Shown piece after piece: positions 33,277-42,242 of a stretch of 64,000 nt of DNA. The first letter of the stretch is position 1, and every line of letters begins with the position of its first letter. The notes under the pieces were generated by a model that did no database searches, was not told the origin of the DNA, and saw only the letters and a list, made by a program, of their open reading frames with translations. Source of the stretch: Peribacillus frigoritolerans (lineage in GTDB: Bacteria; Bacillota; Bacilli; Bacillales; DSM-1321). Position numbers and translations under genes: made by a program. The stretch spans positions 612,001 through 676,000 of the forward strand of contig NZ_KV440950.1 in the NCBI RefSeq assembly GCF_001636405.1, in the 5' to 3' direction.

Positions 33277-34956
33277 ATGGACAAAGCATGGTGGAAAGAG
33301 GCAGTTGTGTATCAAGTGTATCCAAGGAGTTTTATGGATAGTGATGGCGATGGTATTGGTGATATAAACGGGATTTTGATGAAGCTAGATTATTTACAAG
33401 AGCTGGGTGTGAACGTGATATGGCTATCCCCAGTTTATCAATCTCCCAATGATGACAATGGGTACGATATCAGTGATTATAAAGCAATCATGACTGAATT
33501 CGGGACCATGGCCGATTTCGATAGGTTGTTGAAGGCCGTTCATGAACGTGGAATGAAGATCATGATGGACCTGGTGGTCAATCATTCTTCAGATGAACAT
33601 CCATGGTTCGAGGAATCCCGATCCTCAAAAGACAATCCGAAACGTGATTACTATATTTGGAAACCTGGCAGGAATGGGAAAGAGCCAAATAATTGGGAGT
33701 CGATTTTTAAAGGTTCAGCATGGGAATATGATGAAGCAACCGATGAATATTATTTACATTTATTCAGCAGGAAACAACCGGATTTAAACTGGGAGAACCC
33801 TAAGCTCCGTGAAGAAGTTTACAGTATCATGACTTGGTGGCTGGATAAGGGTGTCGATGGCTTCCGGATGGATGTCATCAACTTCCTTTCAAAAGATCAA
33901 AGCTATTCAGATGGAGCCGTTCATCATGAGAAGCAGTATGGTGATGGAAGCCCCTTTTTCCTGAATGGACCGCGCATACACGAGTTTCTGCAGGAAATCA
34001 ATCAACGGGCACTTTCTGGACATGACGTGATTACGGTTGGGGAAATGCCAGGCGTCACGCCGGAGGAAGCGCAATTGTTTACAGGTAAAGATCGTGGTGA
34101 GCTACATATGGTCTTTCAATTCGAACATATGGATTTGGGGAGGGGACCAGAAGGGAAATGGAGTAACGATAAATGGAAGCTAACCGATTTAAAGCGAATC
34201 CTCTCTAAGTGGCAGACTGGTTTGGAGGGGGATGGCTGGAACAGTTTATACTGGAACAACCATGATCAGCCCCGGGTTGTCTCAAGGTTTGGTAATGATG
34301 GAAAGTATCGTATTGAAAGCGCAAAGATGCTTGCCGCTTGTCTTCATATGCTGCAAGGTACACCTTATATATATCAAGGGGAAGAGCTGGGAATGACCAA
34401 TGTTGCATTTGAAAGCATCGATGAATACCGGGATATCGAAACATTGAATTCATATGACGAACTCGTCCATTCTCATGGCTGGTCAAAAGAGCGGATGATG
34501 TCAGCCATCCACGCCCGCAGCCGGGATAATGCGAGGACACCGATTCAGTGGAATGACTCCCGGAACGCAGGATTCACGAAAGGGACCCCTTGGATTAAGG
34601 TTAATCCCAATTTTCCCGAGATTAATGCAGAAAAGGCTTACAATGATCCGAATTCCATTTTTCATTTTTATAAAAAGCTTATCCAACTGCGCAAGGAACA
34701 TGATATCGTCGTTTATGGCCGTTTTGGACTGCTGTTGCCGGATGATGAACGAATATTTGCCTACACGAGATCGTTTGAGGAAGAAAAGCTGTTGGTGCTG
34801 TGCAACTTTAAAGAAGAGCAGGCCTCTTATACTTTGCCTGAAGAGCTGCATGCATATTCTGCCACAAAGATGATCGGCAATTATGATCAGGAGGAAGAAG
34901 GAATCTCCAGTAAACCCCTGCAACCATATGAATGCCGTGTTTATCATTTGAAATGA
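33277..34956 (+). CDS. malL: Oligo-1,6-glucosidase / alpha-glucosidase (GH13)
   Basis: Cytosolic GH13 alpha-glucosidase of 559 residues. The family regions appear in order: 'DLVVNHSSDEHPWF', 'GFRMDVINF' with nucleophile Asp199, 'VGEMPG' with acid/base Glu256, and 'NHDQPR' with the stabilising Asp. The pattern 'DGIGDINGI' near the N-terminus is typical of oligo-1,6-glucosidases and trehalose-6-phosphate hydrolases. It acts on isomaltose, panose or sucrose-type oligosaccharides; precise specificity is not decided. AAAGGGGG precedes the ATG. No sugar transporter is adjacent, and the LacI-type regulator at 37 kb is separated by the lysine permease. Confidence 0.85.
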   Translation: MDKAWWKEAVVYQVYPRSFMDSDGDGIGDINGILMKLDYLQELGVNVIWLSPVYQSPNDDNGYDISDYKAIMTEFGTMADFDRLLKAVHERGMKIMMDLVVNHSSDEHPWFEESRSSKDNPKRDYYIWKPGRNGKEPNNWESIFKGSAWEYDEATDEYYLHLFSRKQPDLNWENPKLREEVYSIMTWWLDKGVDGFRMDVINFLSKDQSYSDGAVHHEKQYGDGSPFFLNGPRIHEFLQEINQRALSGHDVITVGEMPGVTPEEAQLFTGKDRGELHMVFQFEHMDLGRGPEGKWSNDKWKLTDLKRILSKWQTGLEGDGWNSLYWNNHDQPRVVSRFGNDGKYRIESAKMLAACLHMLQGTPYIYQGEELGMTNVAFESIDEYRDIETLNSYDELVHSHGWSKERMMSAIHARSRDNARTPIQWNDSRNAGFTKGTPWIKVNPNFPEINAEKAYNDPNSIFHFYKKLIQLRKEHDIVVYGRFGLLLPDDERIFAYTRSFEEEKLLVLCNFKEEQASYTLPEELHAYSATKMIGNYDQEEEGISSKPLQPYECRVYHLK

Positions 34957-34958
34957 AA

Positions 34959-35000
34959 AAAGGACCTGTTCTTCTCCGGTTAGGGAAGAACAGGTCCTTT
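34959..35000. terminator. Bidirectional terminator between malL and the lysine permease gene
   Basis: AAAGGACCTGTTCTTC (34959-34974) pairs perfectly with GAAGAACAGGTCCTTT (34985-35000). On the minus strand a T run follows directly; on the plus strand TTTGCG follows. Confidence 0.85.
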
Positions 35001-35005
35001 GCGTA

Positions 35006-36457
35006 TTATTTTGATTTAAGGTCACATTCCTCAAGCGGAATGATTTTCGTTTTATGCTTAATTTTATAGCCGAACCATAGGACGAAAAATAGAATCAAGC
35101 CAATGTAGGAAACGAACATTGAATTCCAGTCGATCCCATCGCTGCTGAAAGCCTGATAGCCTTGTCCGATGATAATGATAATACAAAGGACAAGTGCGAA
35201 TATAGGTCCGAATGGGAAGCCTTTTGCCCGGAATGGTAAAGCATTCATATCAAGGCCTTGAGCGGCATAAGCTTTGCGGAACCGATAATGGGCAATCGCA
35301 ATCCCTACCCAGGTGACGAATCCTGCCATGCCTGAAGCGTTCAATAACCAGATATAAACGACGCCATCCCCGAAAAATGAAGCTAAGAATGCAACGCAGC
35401 CAACTAAAGAAGTCACGATAAGTGCATTCACGGGCACTCCTCTTTTATCTAACTTGCCTAGGAATTTCGGTGCTTTCCCATCACGTGCCAAGTCCCATAA
35501 CATACGGGTTGAAGCGTACATGCCAGAGTTACCGGCAGAGAGTACGGATGATAAAATGATCGCGTTCATGATGGATGCAGCAAATGCAAGGCCGGCCCGT
35601 TCAAATACAAGCGTGAATGGACTTACGGCAACATCTTGACTCAATAAACGTGAATCCGTAAACGGAATGATCATTCCAATAACGAAAATTGCAAGGATAT
35701 AGAACAAGAGGATGCGCCAGAAAACGGATCTGATCGCTTTTGGGATATTTTTTTCTGGATCTTCACTTTCACCAGCAGTCACTCCAAGCAATTCCGTACC
35801 TTGGAATGAAAAGCCGGCAGCCATGAATACACCTAGAATCGTGAAGAACCCTCCGTTAAAGGGACCTTCGCCCATTGTGAAATTGGAAAAACCGATTGGG
35901 TCATTCCCACCCATGATTCCGAGAATGATCAGAACACCCGTAATCAAGAAAATGACGACTGTCACGACCTTGATCATGGCAAACCAGAATTCTGTTTCCC
36001 CGAAACCTTTAACGGACATGTAATTGATAAGAAACATAGTGATTAACGCAATGGCACTCCAGATAAATGAAGGGCTATCCGGGAACCAGAACTTCATAAT
36101 TAAGACAACGGCTGCCAATTCGGCGGCAATGGTGATTGCCCAGTTATACCAGTAGTTCCAACCAATCGCAAAACCGAAGGACGGATCGACGAATTTGGAT
36201 GCATAGACACGGAACGAACCGGCCACTGGCATGAACGCTGCCATTTCTGCAAGACTTGTCATTAAGTAATAAACCATGATACCGATGACCGCGTAGGCCA
36301 CCAAGGCACCGCCGGGACCGGCTGAATGAATGGCACCGCCACTTGCTAAAAATAAACCTGTTCCAATCGTTCCACCTAATGAAATCATCATTAAATGACG
36401 CGCTTTCAGGCTCCTTTTCAGTTCAGTAGGGCTTGTTGGTGATTGTGAATTTGACAA
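35006..36457 (-). CDS. lysP: APC-family amino acid permease, probably lysine
   Basis: A 483-residue membrane protein with about twelve helices of the amino acid-polyamine-organocation family. The N-terminal 'LKRSLKARHLMMISLGGTIG' and 'GTGLFLASG' with 'SAGPGGALVAY' is the classic substrate-binding unwound helix. 'GFSFQGTELLGVTAGESEDP' is the helix-6/7 signature of the basic amino acid permeases. LysP/RocE-type specificity alone would be uncertain, but the lysine riboswitch upstream on the same strand indicates lysine uptake that is shut off when lysine is plentiful. It ends at a bidirectional terminator shared with malL. Confidence 0.85.
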   Translation of the reverse strand: MSNSQSPTSPTELKRSLKARHLMMISLGGTIGTGLFLASGGAIHSAGPGGALVAYAVIGIMVYYLMTSLAEMAAFMPVAGSFRVYASKFVDPSFGFAIGWNYWYNWAITIAAELAAVVLIMKFWFPDSPSFIWSAIALITMFLINYMSVKGFGETEFWFAMIKVVTVVIFLITGVLIILGIMGGNDPIGFSNFTMGEGPFNGGFFTILGVFMAAGFSFQGTELLGVTAGESEDPEKNIPKAIRSVFWRILLFYILAIFVIGMIIPFTDSRLLSQDVAVSPFTLVFERAGLAFAASIMNAIILSSVLSAGNSGMYASTRMLWDLARDGKAPKFLGKLDKRGVPVNALIVTSLVGCVAFLASFFGDGVVYIWLLNASGMAGFVTWVGIAIAHYRFRKAYAAQGLDMNALPFRAKGFPFGPIFALVLCIIIIIGQGYQAFSSDGIDWNSMFVSYIGLILFFVLWFGYKIKHKTKIIPLEECDLKSK

Positions 36458-36494
36458 TTGATGTTACACTCCTTTTTATTGGAAGGGAACGAAA

Positions 36495-36533
36495 AATAAA
36501 AAAACAGCAGTCGAAAAAGATCGACGGCTGTTT
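36495..36533 (-). terminator. Riboswitch-controlled terminator of the lysine permease gene
   Basis: On the minus strand AAACAGCCGTCGA (36533-36521) pairs with TCGACTGCTGTTT (36514-36502), followed by a run of T. It lies between the lysine aptamer and the permease start. Confidence 0.88.
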
Positions 36534-36552
36534 ATAATAAACCCGTTTATCC

Positions 36553-36740
36553 TTCCGAAGATAGCTCCCCACGCTTTTTTGAAAAAACGTGACAGTGGTG
36601 TTCCTATTCGGTTACACCGCCAGCAAGAATATACATGGAATATACCCTAACTTCGGCAACTTATCCTTTCAAACGGAGTCTTTAATTTTCCAGAATCTCG
36701 TCCGTTTTACTTTTATAAGCTGCAGCCTCTAACTCATCGG
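36553..36740 (-). ncRNA. Lysine riboswitch (L box)
   Basis: Read on the minus strand the conserved blocks are: GAGTTAGAGGCTGCAG (5' side, about 36736-36719), AAGGATAAGTTGCCGAAG (about 36669-36651), TTGCTGGCGGTGTAACCGAA (about 36627-36608), TAGGAACACCACTGTCACG, and GGGGAGCTATCTTCGG (about 36573-36557). Order and spacing match lysC-type lysine riboswitches of Bacillus. With the terminator downstream it should act as an OFF switch. Confidence 0.88.
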
Positions 36741-36764
36741 TAAATGAGGAAGTATTCAATTTTC

Positions 36765-36807
36765 TAAAATCGTTGGCGTCAGTTTGTAGGTGACGTCTGA
36801 CGATTTT
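36765..36807 (-). other. Hairpin upstream of the lysine riboswitch
   Basis: TAAAATCGTTGGCGTCA (36765-36781) pairs with TGACGTCTGACGATTTTA (36790-36807) with small defects. It may end the transcript of the LacI-type gene (stop at 36997) or lie in the riboswitch leader. Confidence 0.45.
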
Positions 36808-36996
36808 ACTCATGAAATTCATGCAATCGCTAATAGATTGCTAGTAATTGAGTAAACTTTACTATATCAAAATTATAAAATAACTTCTGGGATATCGCAA
36901 TGATTATTTCACATGGTTATTTTTCCCTAGTTAATGAATGATGGCAGTAAGGGAGAATCAAGTGACGATATACTAAAATATAGCAAATCCTGATAA

Positions 36997-37959
36997 CTAA
37001 ACGGTTTTCCTTTTTATTAGGGCATAGTCCAGTTTTACATGTTTGACCTCTTCAGGATTCTCAAAGAGATCCACTGCCATTTTCCCGATCCATTCCAGCG
37101 GTAAGGAAATGGTCGTGATGTCGAGCATTTCGCCAAGGCTATCATTATTGAAGCCGAGAATGGCCACATCTTCCGGCACCCTTATGCCCGATTTCTTAGC
37201 GGTAAGAATGAAGCCCGCCGCCGTGTCATCATTCGTTATGATGATGGCTTCAGGTTTATCCATCATCGAATTCCATTCCTGAAACAATTGTTCACCGTCC
37301 TTAATGTGATAACTGCCTTCAAACAGCCATTCTTTATTGTTTATCAGTTGGTGTTTACTCATGATATCGTTAAAGGCCTTTGTACGATGGGAACTGTTTC
37401 TGCTCTTTTTACGGCCGAGGCTGTATCCGATTTTCTTATATCCTTTAGCAATCACGTACTCAAGGGCACAGGAGAAAGCTGCATAATGATCAATGCTGAT
37501 GGATGAGAATTCAGCCTGGGCGGTATCTTCACATAAAATAATCGGTCCGTATTTTTGATAATCCAAGAGGATTTTCATTTCCGAAATCCTTGAACAAACG
37601 ATAATGCCATCGAGCTGCTTCATTTGCAGCATATTAAAAGCCTGGATCTCTTTCTCCCTGTCATAATTTGTTTGAAAGATGACGATATGACAGCCAATTG
37701 CATTTGCCTGTTTTGTGATTCCGTTAACGATTGCCCCGTAATATGGGTGATTGTTGAAGGGGATGATGACGCCGATAAGGTTGGTTTTCCCTTTTGAAAG
37801 ATGGATGGCGTTGATGTTTCTCGTATAATTCAAACGATTGATCGCTTCTAGGACGCTCTTTCTTTTATCGGGGCTTACATAAGGATGATCATTCAATACA
37901 CGAGACACTGTTGAGACAGATACACCAGCACATTGAGCTATTTCTTTAATATTTGTCAT
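36997..37959 (-). CDS. LacI/GalR-family transcriptional regulator
   Basis: A 320-residue repressor. The N-terminal HTH is 'TNIKEIAQCAGVSVSTVSRV' followed by the hinge 'LNDHPYVSPDKR'. The effector-binding part resembles periplasmic sugar-binding proteins: 'LIGVIIPFNNHPYYGAIVNG', 'KQLDGIIVCSR', 'PEAIIITNDDTAAGFILTAK' and 'VPEDVAILGFNNDSLGEM'. Target and ligand are unknown; the nearest carbohydrate gene is malL, 2 kb away and not adjacent. No clear LacI-type palindrome was seen before malL. It may act elsewhere in the genome. Confidence 0.85.
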   Translation of the reverse strand: MTNIKEIAQCAGVSVSTVSRVLNDHPYVSPDKRKSVLEAINRLNYTRNINAIHLSKGKTNLIGVIIPFNNHPYYGAIVNGITKQANAIGCHIVIFQTNYDREKEIQAFNMLQMKQLDGIIVCSRISEMKILLDYQKYGPIILCEDTAQAEFSSISIDHYAAFSCALEYVIAKGYKKIGYSLGRKKSRNSSHRTKAFNDIMSKHQLINNKEWLFEGSYHIKDGEQLFQEWNSMMDKPEAIIITNDDTAAGFILTAKKSGIRVPEDVAILGFNNDSLGEMLDITTISLPLEWIGKMAVDLFENPEEVKHVKLDYALIKRKTV

Positions 37960-38116
37960 GATATCACCGTTTTTCTTTTTTTATATTGTACAGTATGAAA
38001 CCCATTTCAGGGCAAGGGAACAGTGGGGACTGCTGAAGATTTCTACAAATAGGGTCTTGTTATGGTATTGGTTTCATCCTTTAAGATTGGTCTAAGTCTT
38101 AGAGGAGGAGGAAATC

Positions 38117-38209
38117 ATGATGTTTCAAACTTTAATCACCCTGTTTTTGCTTTGCGGAATCGAATTGGGATTTGCGTACTTGGCCATTTCCTTGAAACAG
38201 GAGAAATGA
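38117..38209 (+). CDS. 30-residue single-helix membrane peptide
   Basis: ATG 38117 stands behind AGAGGAGGAGG, an unusually strong ribosome site, and encodes a 30-residue peptide. It has one hydrophobic helix ('FQTLITLFLLCGIELGFAYL') and a basic tail ('SLKQEK'). A terminator lies about 150 nt downstream. Size and form recall KdpF/CydX-like small subunits or other short membrane proteins, but no family was recognised and no partner is next to it. An overlapping 69-codon frame from 38062 looks like a shadow. Confidence 0.5.
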   Translation: MMFQTLITLFLLCGIELGFAYLAISLKQEK

Positions 38210-38361
38210 GTGGCAATGCCCGTCAAGAAGAAGTCCGCGGCTTTATACGTGGAAACCGCGTTTACTCGTGAATTTCACGTCGTCCAGAAATAGCTCCCCC
38301 TAGTTATGTTCACCAGTGAAACTCCACAATATAAATATAATTTCATCATACGGAATGACTG

Positions 38362-38402
38362 ACTGTCAGAAGCTGCCTAGTGGAGCCTCCTGACAGTTTT
38401 TG
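38362..38402 (+). terminator. Intrinsic terminator after the small membrane peptide gene
   Basis: ACTGTCAG (38362-38369) pairs with CTGACAGT (38390-38397), extended by an inner partial stem, then TTTTTG. Confidence 0.7.
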
Positions 38403-38446
38403 CTGCGTGTAAAAGTCATTCGCCTATTTGAAATGTTTAAAAATAG

Positions 38447-38476
38447 TTGCACTTTTTTTGTATATTTGTGTATAGT
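38447..38476 (+). promoter_or_regulatory. Candidate sigma-A promoter of mntABCD
   Basis: TTGCAC (38447-38452), 18-bp spacer, TATAGT (38471-38476). The MntR box lies about 55 nt after the expected start point. Confidence 0.5.
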
Positions 38477-38538
38477 ATAAAATAAGTTGTGTAGAGGAAA
38501 CTTTTTAGCATTTACGACAATGTAAAAAAATTTACACT

Positions 38539-38560
38539 TAGTTTTGCACAAGGCAAACTA
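38539..38560. promoter_or_regulatory. MntR operator
   Basis: TAGTTTTGC-ACAA-GGCAAACTA is an imperfect palindrome very close to the MntR box of B. subtilis mnt genes (AGTTTTGC..AAGG.AAACT). It lies 33 nt before mntA. Just upstream TGTAAA-AAAA-TTTACA (38521-38536) is a second palindrome of unknown use. Repression by manganese-loaded MntR is expected. Confidence 0.8.
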
Positions 38561-38592
38561 TTTTAGAAAGATGAAAAAGGGAGGGAATATGG

Positions 38593-39516
38593 ATGGGTTT
38601 TCTTAAATCTATTGGAGGCGTGCTTGTTGCATTGCTGGTTTTAACGGGGTGCGGCAATGATACGGCCGAAAGTGATAATGGCAATGGCAAGCTGGATGTC
38701 GTTACAACAACGGGAATGATTGGGGATTTGGTTGAGAATATCGGCGGTAAACATGTCGAGGTCACAAGTTTAATGGGACCGGGAGTCGACCCCCATCTAT
38801 ATAAAGCGACGCAGGGTGATGTGAAGACATTGGATTCGGCTGATATGATTTTTTATAACGGACTGCATCTTGAAGGGAAAATGACGGATATATTTGAAAT
38901 GATGAGCAAGGATAAACCGACGATTGCCGTAACGGAAGACTTCAAGGAGAACCAACTTCGCAAAGTGGGTGCATCTGAGCATGATCCCCACGTATGGTTT
39001 GATGTAAAGCTTTGGATCGTTGCGGCGGAGGCAGTTAAGAAAGAATTGATCGCCAAGGACCCGGACAATGAAGGGGAGTATCGTGAAAATTATGAGGAGT
39101 ACGTTCTGCAATTGGAGGAACTCGATAAATATGTCCATGAGGAAATCAATAAAGTGCCAGAAGACCAACGGGTGCTCGTTACGGCACATGATGCTTTTGG
39201 GTACTACGGGCAGTCATATGGCCTGGACGTAAGAGGGCTCCAAGGGATCAATACATTATCGGAATATGGATCGAAAGATGTGACGGATATGCGGAACTAT
39301 CTTGTGGAGAACAAAATAAAAGCGATTTTCATAGAGTCAAGCGTACCGAGGAAGGCTATCGAGGCTGTCATTCAAGGAGCAGGTAAGCAGGGCCACAAAG
39401 TGGAAATCGGCGGTGAATTGTTCTCGGATGCCATGGGTGAAAGAGGGACGGAAGAAGGAACGTATATCGGAATGGTCCGTCATAACACGGACACCATCGT
39501 CCGTGCTTTGAAATAG
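38593..39516 (+). CDS. mntA: Manganese-binding lipoprotein MntA
   Basis: Cluster A-I (ZnuA/PsaA-type) metal-binding lipoprotein of 307 residues. The lipobox 'LVLTGC' sets the lipid Cys near residue 20. Metal ligands are visible as His in 'GVDPHLYKAT' and 'EHDPHVWFD', Glu in 'AIFIESSVP' and Asp in 'GELFSDAMG', the H-H-E-D set of Mn/Zn receptors. No His-rich loop is present, which favours Mn over Zn. The MntR box upstream agrees. GGGAGGG precedes ATG 38593. First gene of a four-gene operon. Confidence 0.92.
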   Translation: MGFLKSIGGVLVALLVLTGCGNDTAESDNGNGKLDVVTTTGMIGDLVENIGGKHVEVTSLMGPGVDPHLYKATQGDVKTLDSADMIFYNGLHLEGKMTDIFEMMSKDKPTIAVTEDFKENQLRKVGASEHDPHVWFDVKLWIVAAEAVKKELIAKDPDNEGEYRENYEEYVLQLEELDKYVHEEINKVPEDQRVLVTAHDAFGYYGQSYGLDVRGLQGINTLSEYGSKDVTDMRNYLVENKIKAIFIESSVPRKAIEAVIQGAGKQGHKVEIGGELFSDAMGERGTEEGTYIGMVRHNTDTIVRALK

Positions 39517-39528
39517 GGGGGAGAAACT

Positions 39529-40284
39529 ATGAATCAAGCAGCTTTGAAGGTCGAGAATTTAACGATTGCTTATCATAAGAAGCCGGTTGTCGAAGATGTC
39601 TCATTTGAGGTGCCGGAAGGGAATTTAATCGGAATCATAGGCCCCAATGGAGCAGGGAAGTCCACTTTGATAAAGGGGATACTCGAATTGATCCCGAAAA
39701 TATCGGGGCACATCACGATCAAGGGCTCTACTTATAAATCGATGAGGAAGAGCATCGGCTATGTACCACAGCGGGAGTCAGTGGATTGGGATTTTCCGAC
39801 CAACGCACTTGATGTCGTGATGATGGGCAGATATGGTCATCTCGGATGGCTGAGGCGACCAGGGAAGTCCGAAAGGCAGAAGGGGATGGAGTGCCTGGAG
39901 AAGGTGGGGATGGCTGAATACGCAAACCGCCAGATCAGCCAGCTATCAGGCGGACAGCAGCAACGGATATTCCTGGCCCGTGCATTGGCACAGGAAGCGG
40001 ATATTTATTTTATGGATGAACCGTTCGTAGGGGTGGATGCCGCAACAGAGAAAGCGATCATACAATTGCTGATGGAATTGAAGGAAAAAGGCAAAACCGT
40101 TCTGGTTGTGCACCATGACCTATCCACCGTGAAGGAATATTTCGACTGGACGATGTTATTGAATAAGAAGGTGATGAAAATAGGTCCGACAGAAGAAGTG
40201 TTCATTCCCGAATACCTACAGGCAACATATGGAGGCCGCCTAGCGATACTATCAGACACAAAGTCCGGCCTTTTATTAAAATGA
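39529..40284 (+). CDS. mntB: Manganese ABC transporter ATPase MntB
   Basis: ATP-binding protein of 251 residues. Walker A 'GPNGAGKST', signature 'LSGGQQQRIFLARAL', Walker B 'IYFMDEPF', and switch His in 'VVHHDLSTV'. 'YVPQRESVDWDFPTNALDVV' is the Q-loop region characteristic of Mn/Zn/Fe chelate importers. It powers MntC/MntD. It lies 12 nt after mntA, with a good GGGGGGAG site. Confidence 0.92.
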   Translation: MNQAALKVENLTIAYHKKPVVEDVSFEVPEGNLIGIIGPNGAGKSTLIKGILELIPKISGHITIKGSTYKSMRKSIGYVPQRESVDWDFPTNALDVVMMGRYGHLGWLRRPGKSERQKGMECLEKVGMAEYANRQISQLSGGQQQRIFLARALAQEADIYFMDEPFVGVDAATEKAIIQLLMELKEKGKTVLVVHHDLSTVKEYFDWTMLLNKKVMKIGPTEEVFIPEYLQATYGGRLAILSDTKSGLLLK

Positions 40285-40294
40285 GGTGTACACG

Positions 40295-41218
40295 ATGAAT
40301 ATAATGGACATTATCACCGATCCAAATACAAGGTGGATATTGCTTGGCACGATGTTCCTCGGATTAAGCAGCGGGGTCATCGGCAGCTTTGCCTACCTCA
40401 GAAAGCAGTCTTTGCTTGGCGACACGCTCGCACATGCAGCGCTACCCGGTATCTGTGTCGCCTTCATGTTAACTGGAGTGAAATCCACTTCCTACTTTTT
40501 GATAGGTGCCGCCCTGGCTGGCTTAGTCGCTGTCTTCTTGATCAGTGTGCTTACGAGATACAGTAAGATCAAGCAGGATGCGGCCTTGGGAATCGTCTTA
40601 TCTTCTTTCTTTGGTTTCGGAATTGTGATGCTTACGCAAATCCAGCAGAGCGAGTATGGAAACCAGAGTGGATTGGATACCTTTTTATTCGGACAGACGG
40701 CGTCAATGGTCATGTCCGATGTATATATGATGATGACGGTTTCCTTCATTCTCATTTTCACTTGTACCGTATTTTTTAAAGAATTCAAATTACTGTCCTT
40801 TGATCCCGGGTTTGCTAAGGGGATGGGATTGCCGGTGGTTTTTCTGGATTATTTCATCATGATGCTGATCGTGGCAGCTGTAGTGATCGGTATCCAGGCT
40901 GTAGGCGTCGTATTGATGGCATCTTTACTGATAACGCCTGCGGTATCAGCGAGATATTGGACCGAGCGCCTGCATATCATGGTCATCCTGTCTGGTATAT
41001 TCGGAATGATGAGCGGTGTGTCTGGAACGTTGATCAGTACATCTGTCAATGATTTGCCGACAGGACCGTTAATTGTCTTATCCGCGACGGTATGGTTTTT
41101 CTTTTCCATGCTTTTTGCACCTAAACGCGGAGTGCTTTCATCTATATGGAGAAGGGTTTCGACGAAAAAGAAATATTCTCTCGAACAGGATAGAAGGAAA
41201 GGGAGCCACTCATCATGA
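40295..41218 (+). CDS. mntC: Manganese ABC transporter permease MntC
   Basis: ABC-3 family permease of 307 residues with about eight helices. Family motifs are 'LSSGVIGSFAYLRKQSLLGD' and 'TLAHAALPGICVAF', and late 'VIGIQAVGVVLMASLLITPA'. It forms the channel with MntD. ATG 40295 is preceded by GAGGTG; the frame also offers GTG 40286, which is part of that ribosome site. It overlaps mntD by 4 nt. Confidence 0.9.
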   Translation: MNIMDIITDPNTRWILLGTMFLGLSSGVIGSFAYLRKQSLLGDTLAHAALPGICVAFMLTGVKSTSYFLIGAALAGLVAVFLISVLTRYSKIKQDAALGIVLSSFFGFGIVMLTQIQQSEYGNQSGLDTFLFGQTASMVMSDVYMMMTVSFILIFTCTVFFKEFKLLSFDPGFAKGMGLPVVFLDYFIMMLIVAAVVIGIQAVGVVLMASLLITPAVSARYWTERLHIMVILSGIFGMMSGVSGTLISTSVNDLPTGPLIVLSATVWFFFSMLFAPKRGVLSSIWRRVSTKKKYSLEQDRRKGSHSS

Positions 41219-42096
41219 ATGATTTTTGGATTATCTTAGTCGGAGCATTAGTGGCGGGTTCTTGCAGTGTATTGGGGTGTTTTTTGATAGTCAGGAAAAT
41301 GACGTTGATTGGGGATGCAATCAGTCATTCCGTTTTGCCGGGAATCGTATTGGCATTTTTAATAACCGGAACCCGTGATTCGGTTCCAATGCTGATCGGG
41401 GCTGCTGCGCTCGGCTTGCTTGCCGTGTTCTTGATCCAGCTTTTCCAATCGTCGGGCGTTCAATCCGACGCTGCTATCGGGATTGTATTCACTTCCCTTT
41501 TTGCAACGGGGATCGTACTTGTGAGCTTGTACACGCAACAAATAGATTTTGACCTGGAACATGTCCTTTATGGGGAAATAGCCTATACCCCGTGGAACAC
41601 GATGACAATCGGGGGAATCGAGGCTGGACCAAAAGCTGTTTGGATAGTCGGCAGTTGTTTTATCCTGAACCTCATAATGATTTTCCTTTTCTTCAAACAG
41701 TTTAAACTCGTTTCATTTGATCCAGCACTTGCTGCCGCGATGGGAATTCCTGTACTGTTCTTTCATTACTTATTGATGAGCCTCATTTCACTGACAACTG
41801 TTGCTTCTTTTGATAGTGTAGGTTCCATTTTAGTAGTTGGAATGCTCATCATACCTGCGGCAACGGCCTATCTGCTGTCAGACCGTTTAAGCCGCATGAT
41901 ATTGGTCAGTATCGGGGTCGGGGTGCTAAGTTCCGTCATCGGCTACTATTCAGCCACCATTTTGGATGCCTCGATATCAGGTTGCATGGTGGGTTCGGCC
42001 GCCATATTATTCGGATTGGCCTTTCTCTTCTCCCCAGGCAATGGATTGGTCAGCCTATTGCTGAAACGGAGAAAATCAAAGGAATCACACGCATAG
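41215..42096 (+). CDS. mntD: Manganese ABC transporter permease MntD
   Basis: ABC-3 family permease of 293 residues, paralogous to MntC. It shares 'SCSVLGCFLIVRKMTLIGDA' and 'ISHSVLPGIVLAFL' near the N-terminus and 'SVGSILVVGMLIIPAATAYL' late. B. subtilis mntC and mntD are also both ABC-3 permeases in tandem. Starts within the mntC stop (ATGA). A hairpin follows 12 nt after the stop. Confidence 0.9.
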   Translation: MNDFWIILVGALVAGSCSVLGCFLIVRKMTLIGDAISHSVLPGIVLAFLITGTRDSVPMLIGAAALGLLAVFLIQLFQSSGVQSDAAIGIVFTSLFATGIVLVSLYTQQIDFDLEHVLYGEIAYTPWNTMTIGGIEAGPKAVWIVGSCFILNLIMIFLFFKQFKLVSFDPALAAAMGIPVLFFHYLLMSLISLTTVASFDSVGSILVVGMLIIPAATAYLLSDRLSRMILVSIGVGVLSSVIGYYSATILDASISGCMVGSAAILFGLAFLFSPGNGLVSLLLKRRKSKESHA

Positions 42097-42108
42097 CTCC
42101 CATGCCTG

Positions 42109-42140
42109 CAGGCTTCATGGAAATAACTCCATGAAGCCTG
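42109..42140 (+). terminator. Hairpin after mntD
   Basis: CAGGCTTCATGG (42109-42120) pairs perfectly with CCATGAAGCCTG (42129-42140). Only a weak T-rich stretch follows. Confidence 0.65.
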
Positions 42141-42242
42141 TAAACTATTCTTCTATATAGTTGTGATTTTATTTGTTTAAAGTATAATGAATAAGTGTAT
42201 TTATAGATGTATCGCAGGAGCCTTTTTAAGGGAGAGTTTAGT

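Noticed and set aside
38062-38271. 69-codon frame overlapping the 30-codon membrane peptide
   Set aside because: No ribosome site, while the overlapping short frame has an excellent one and a typical membrane helix.
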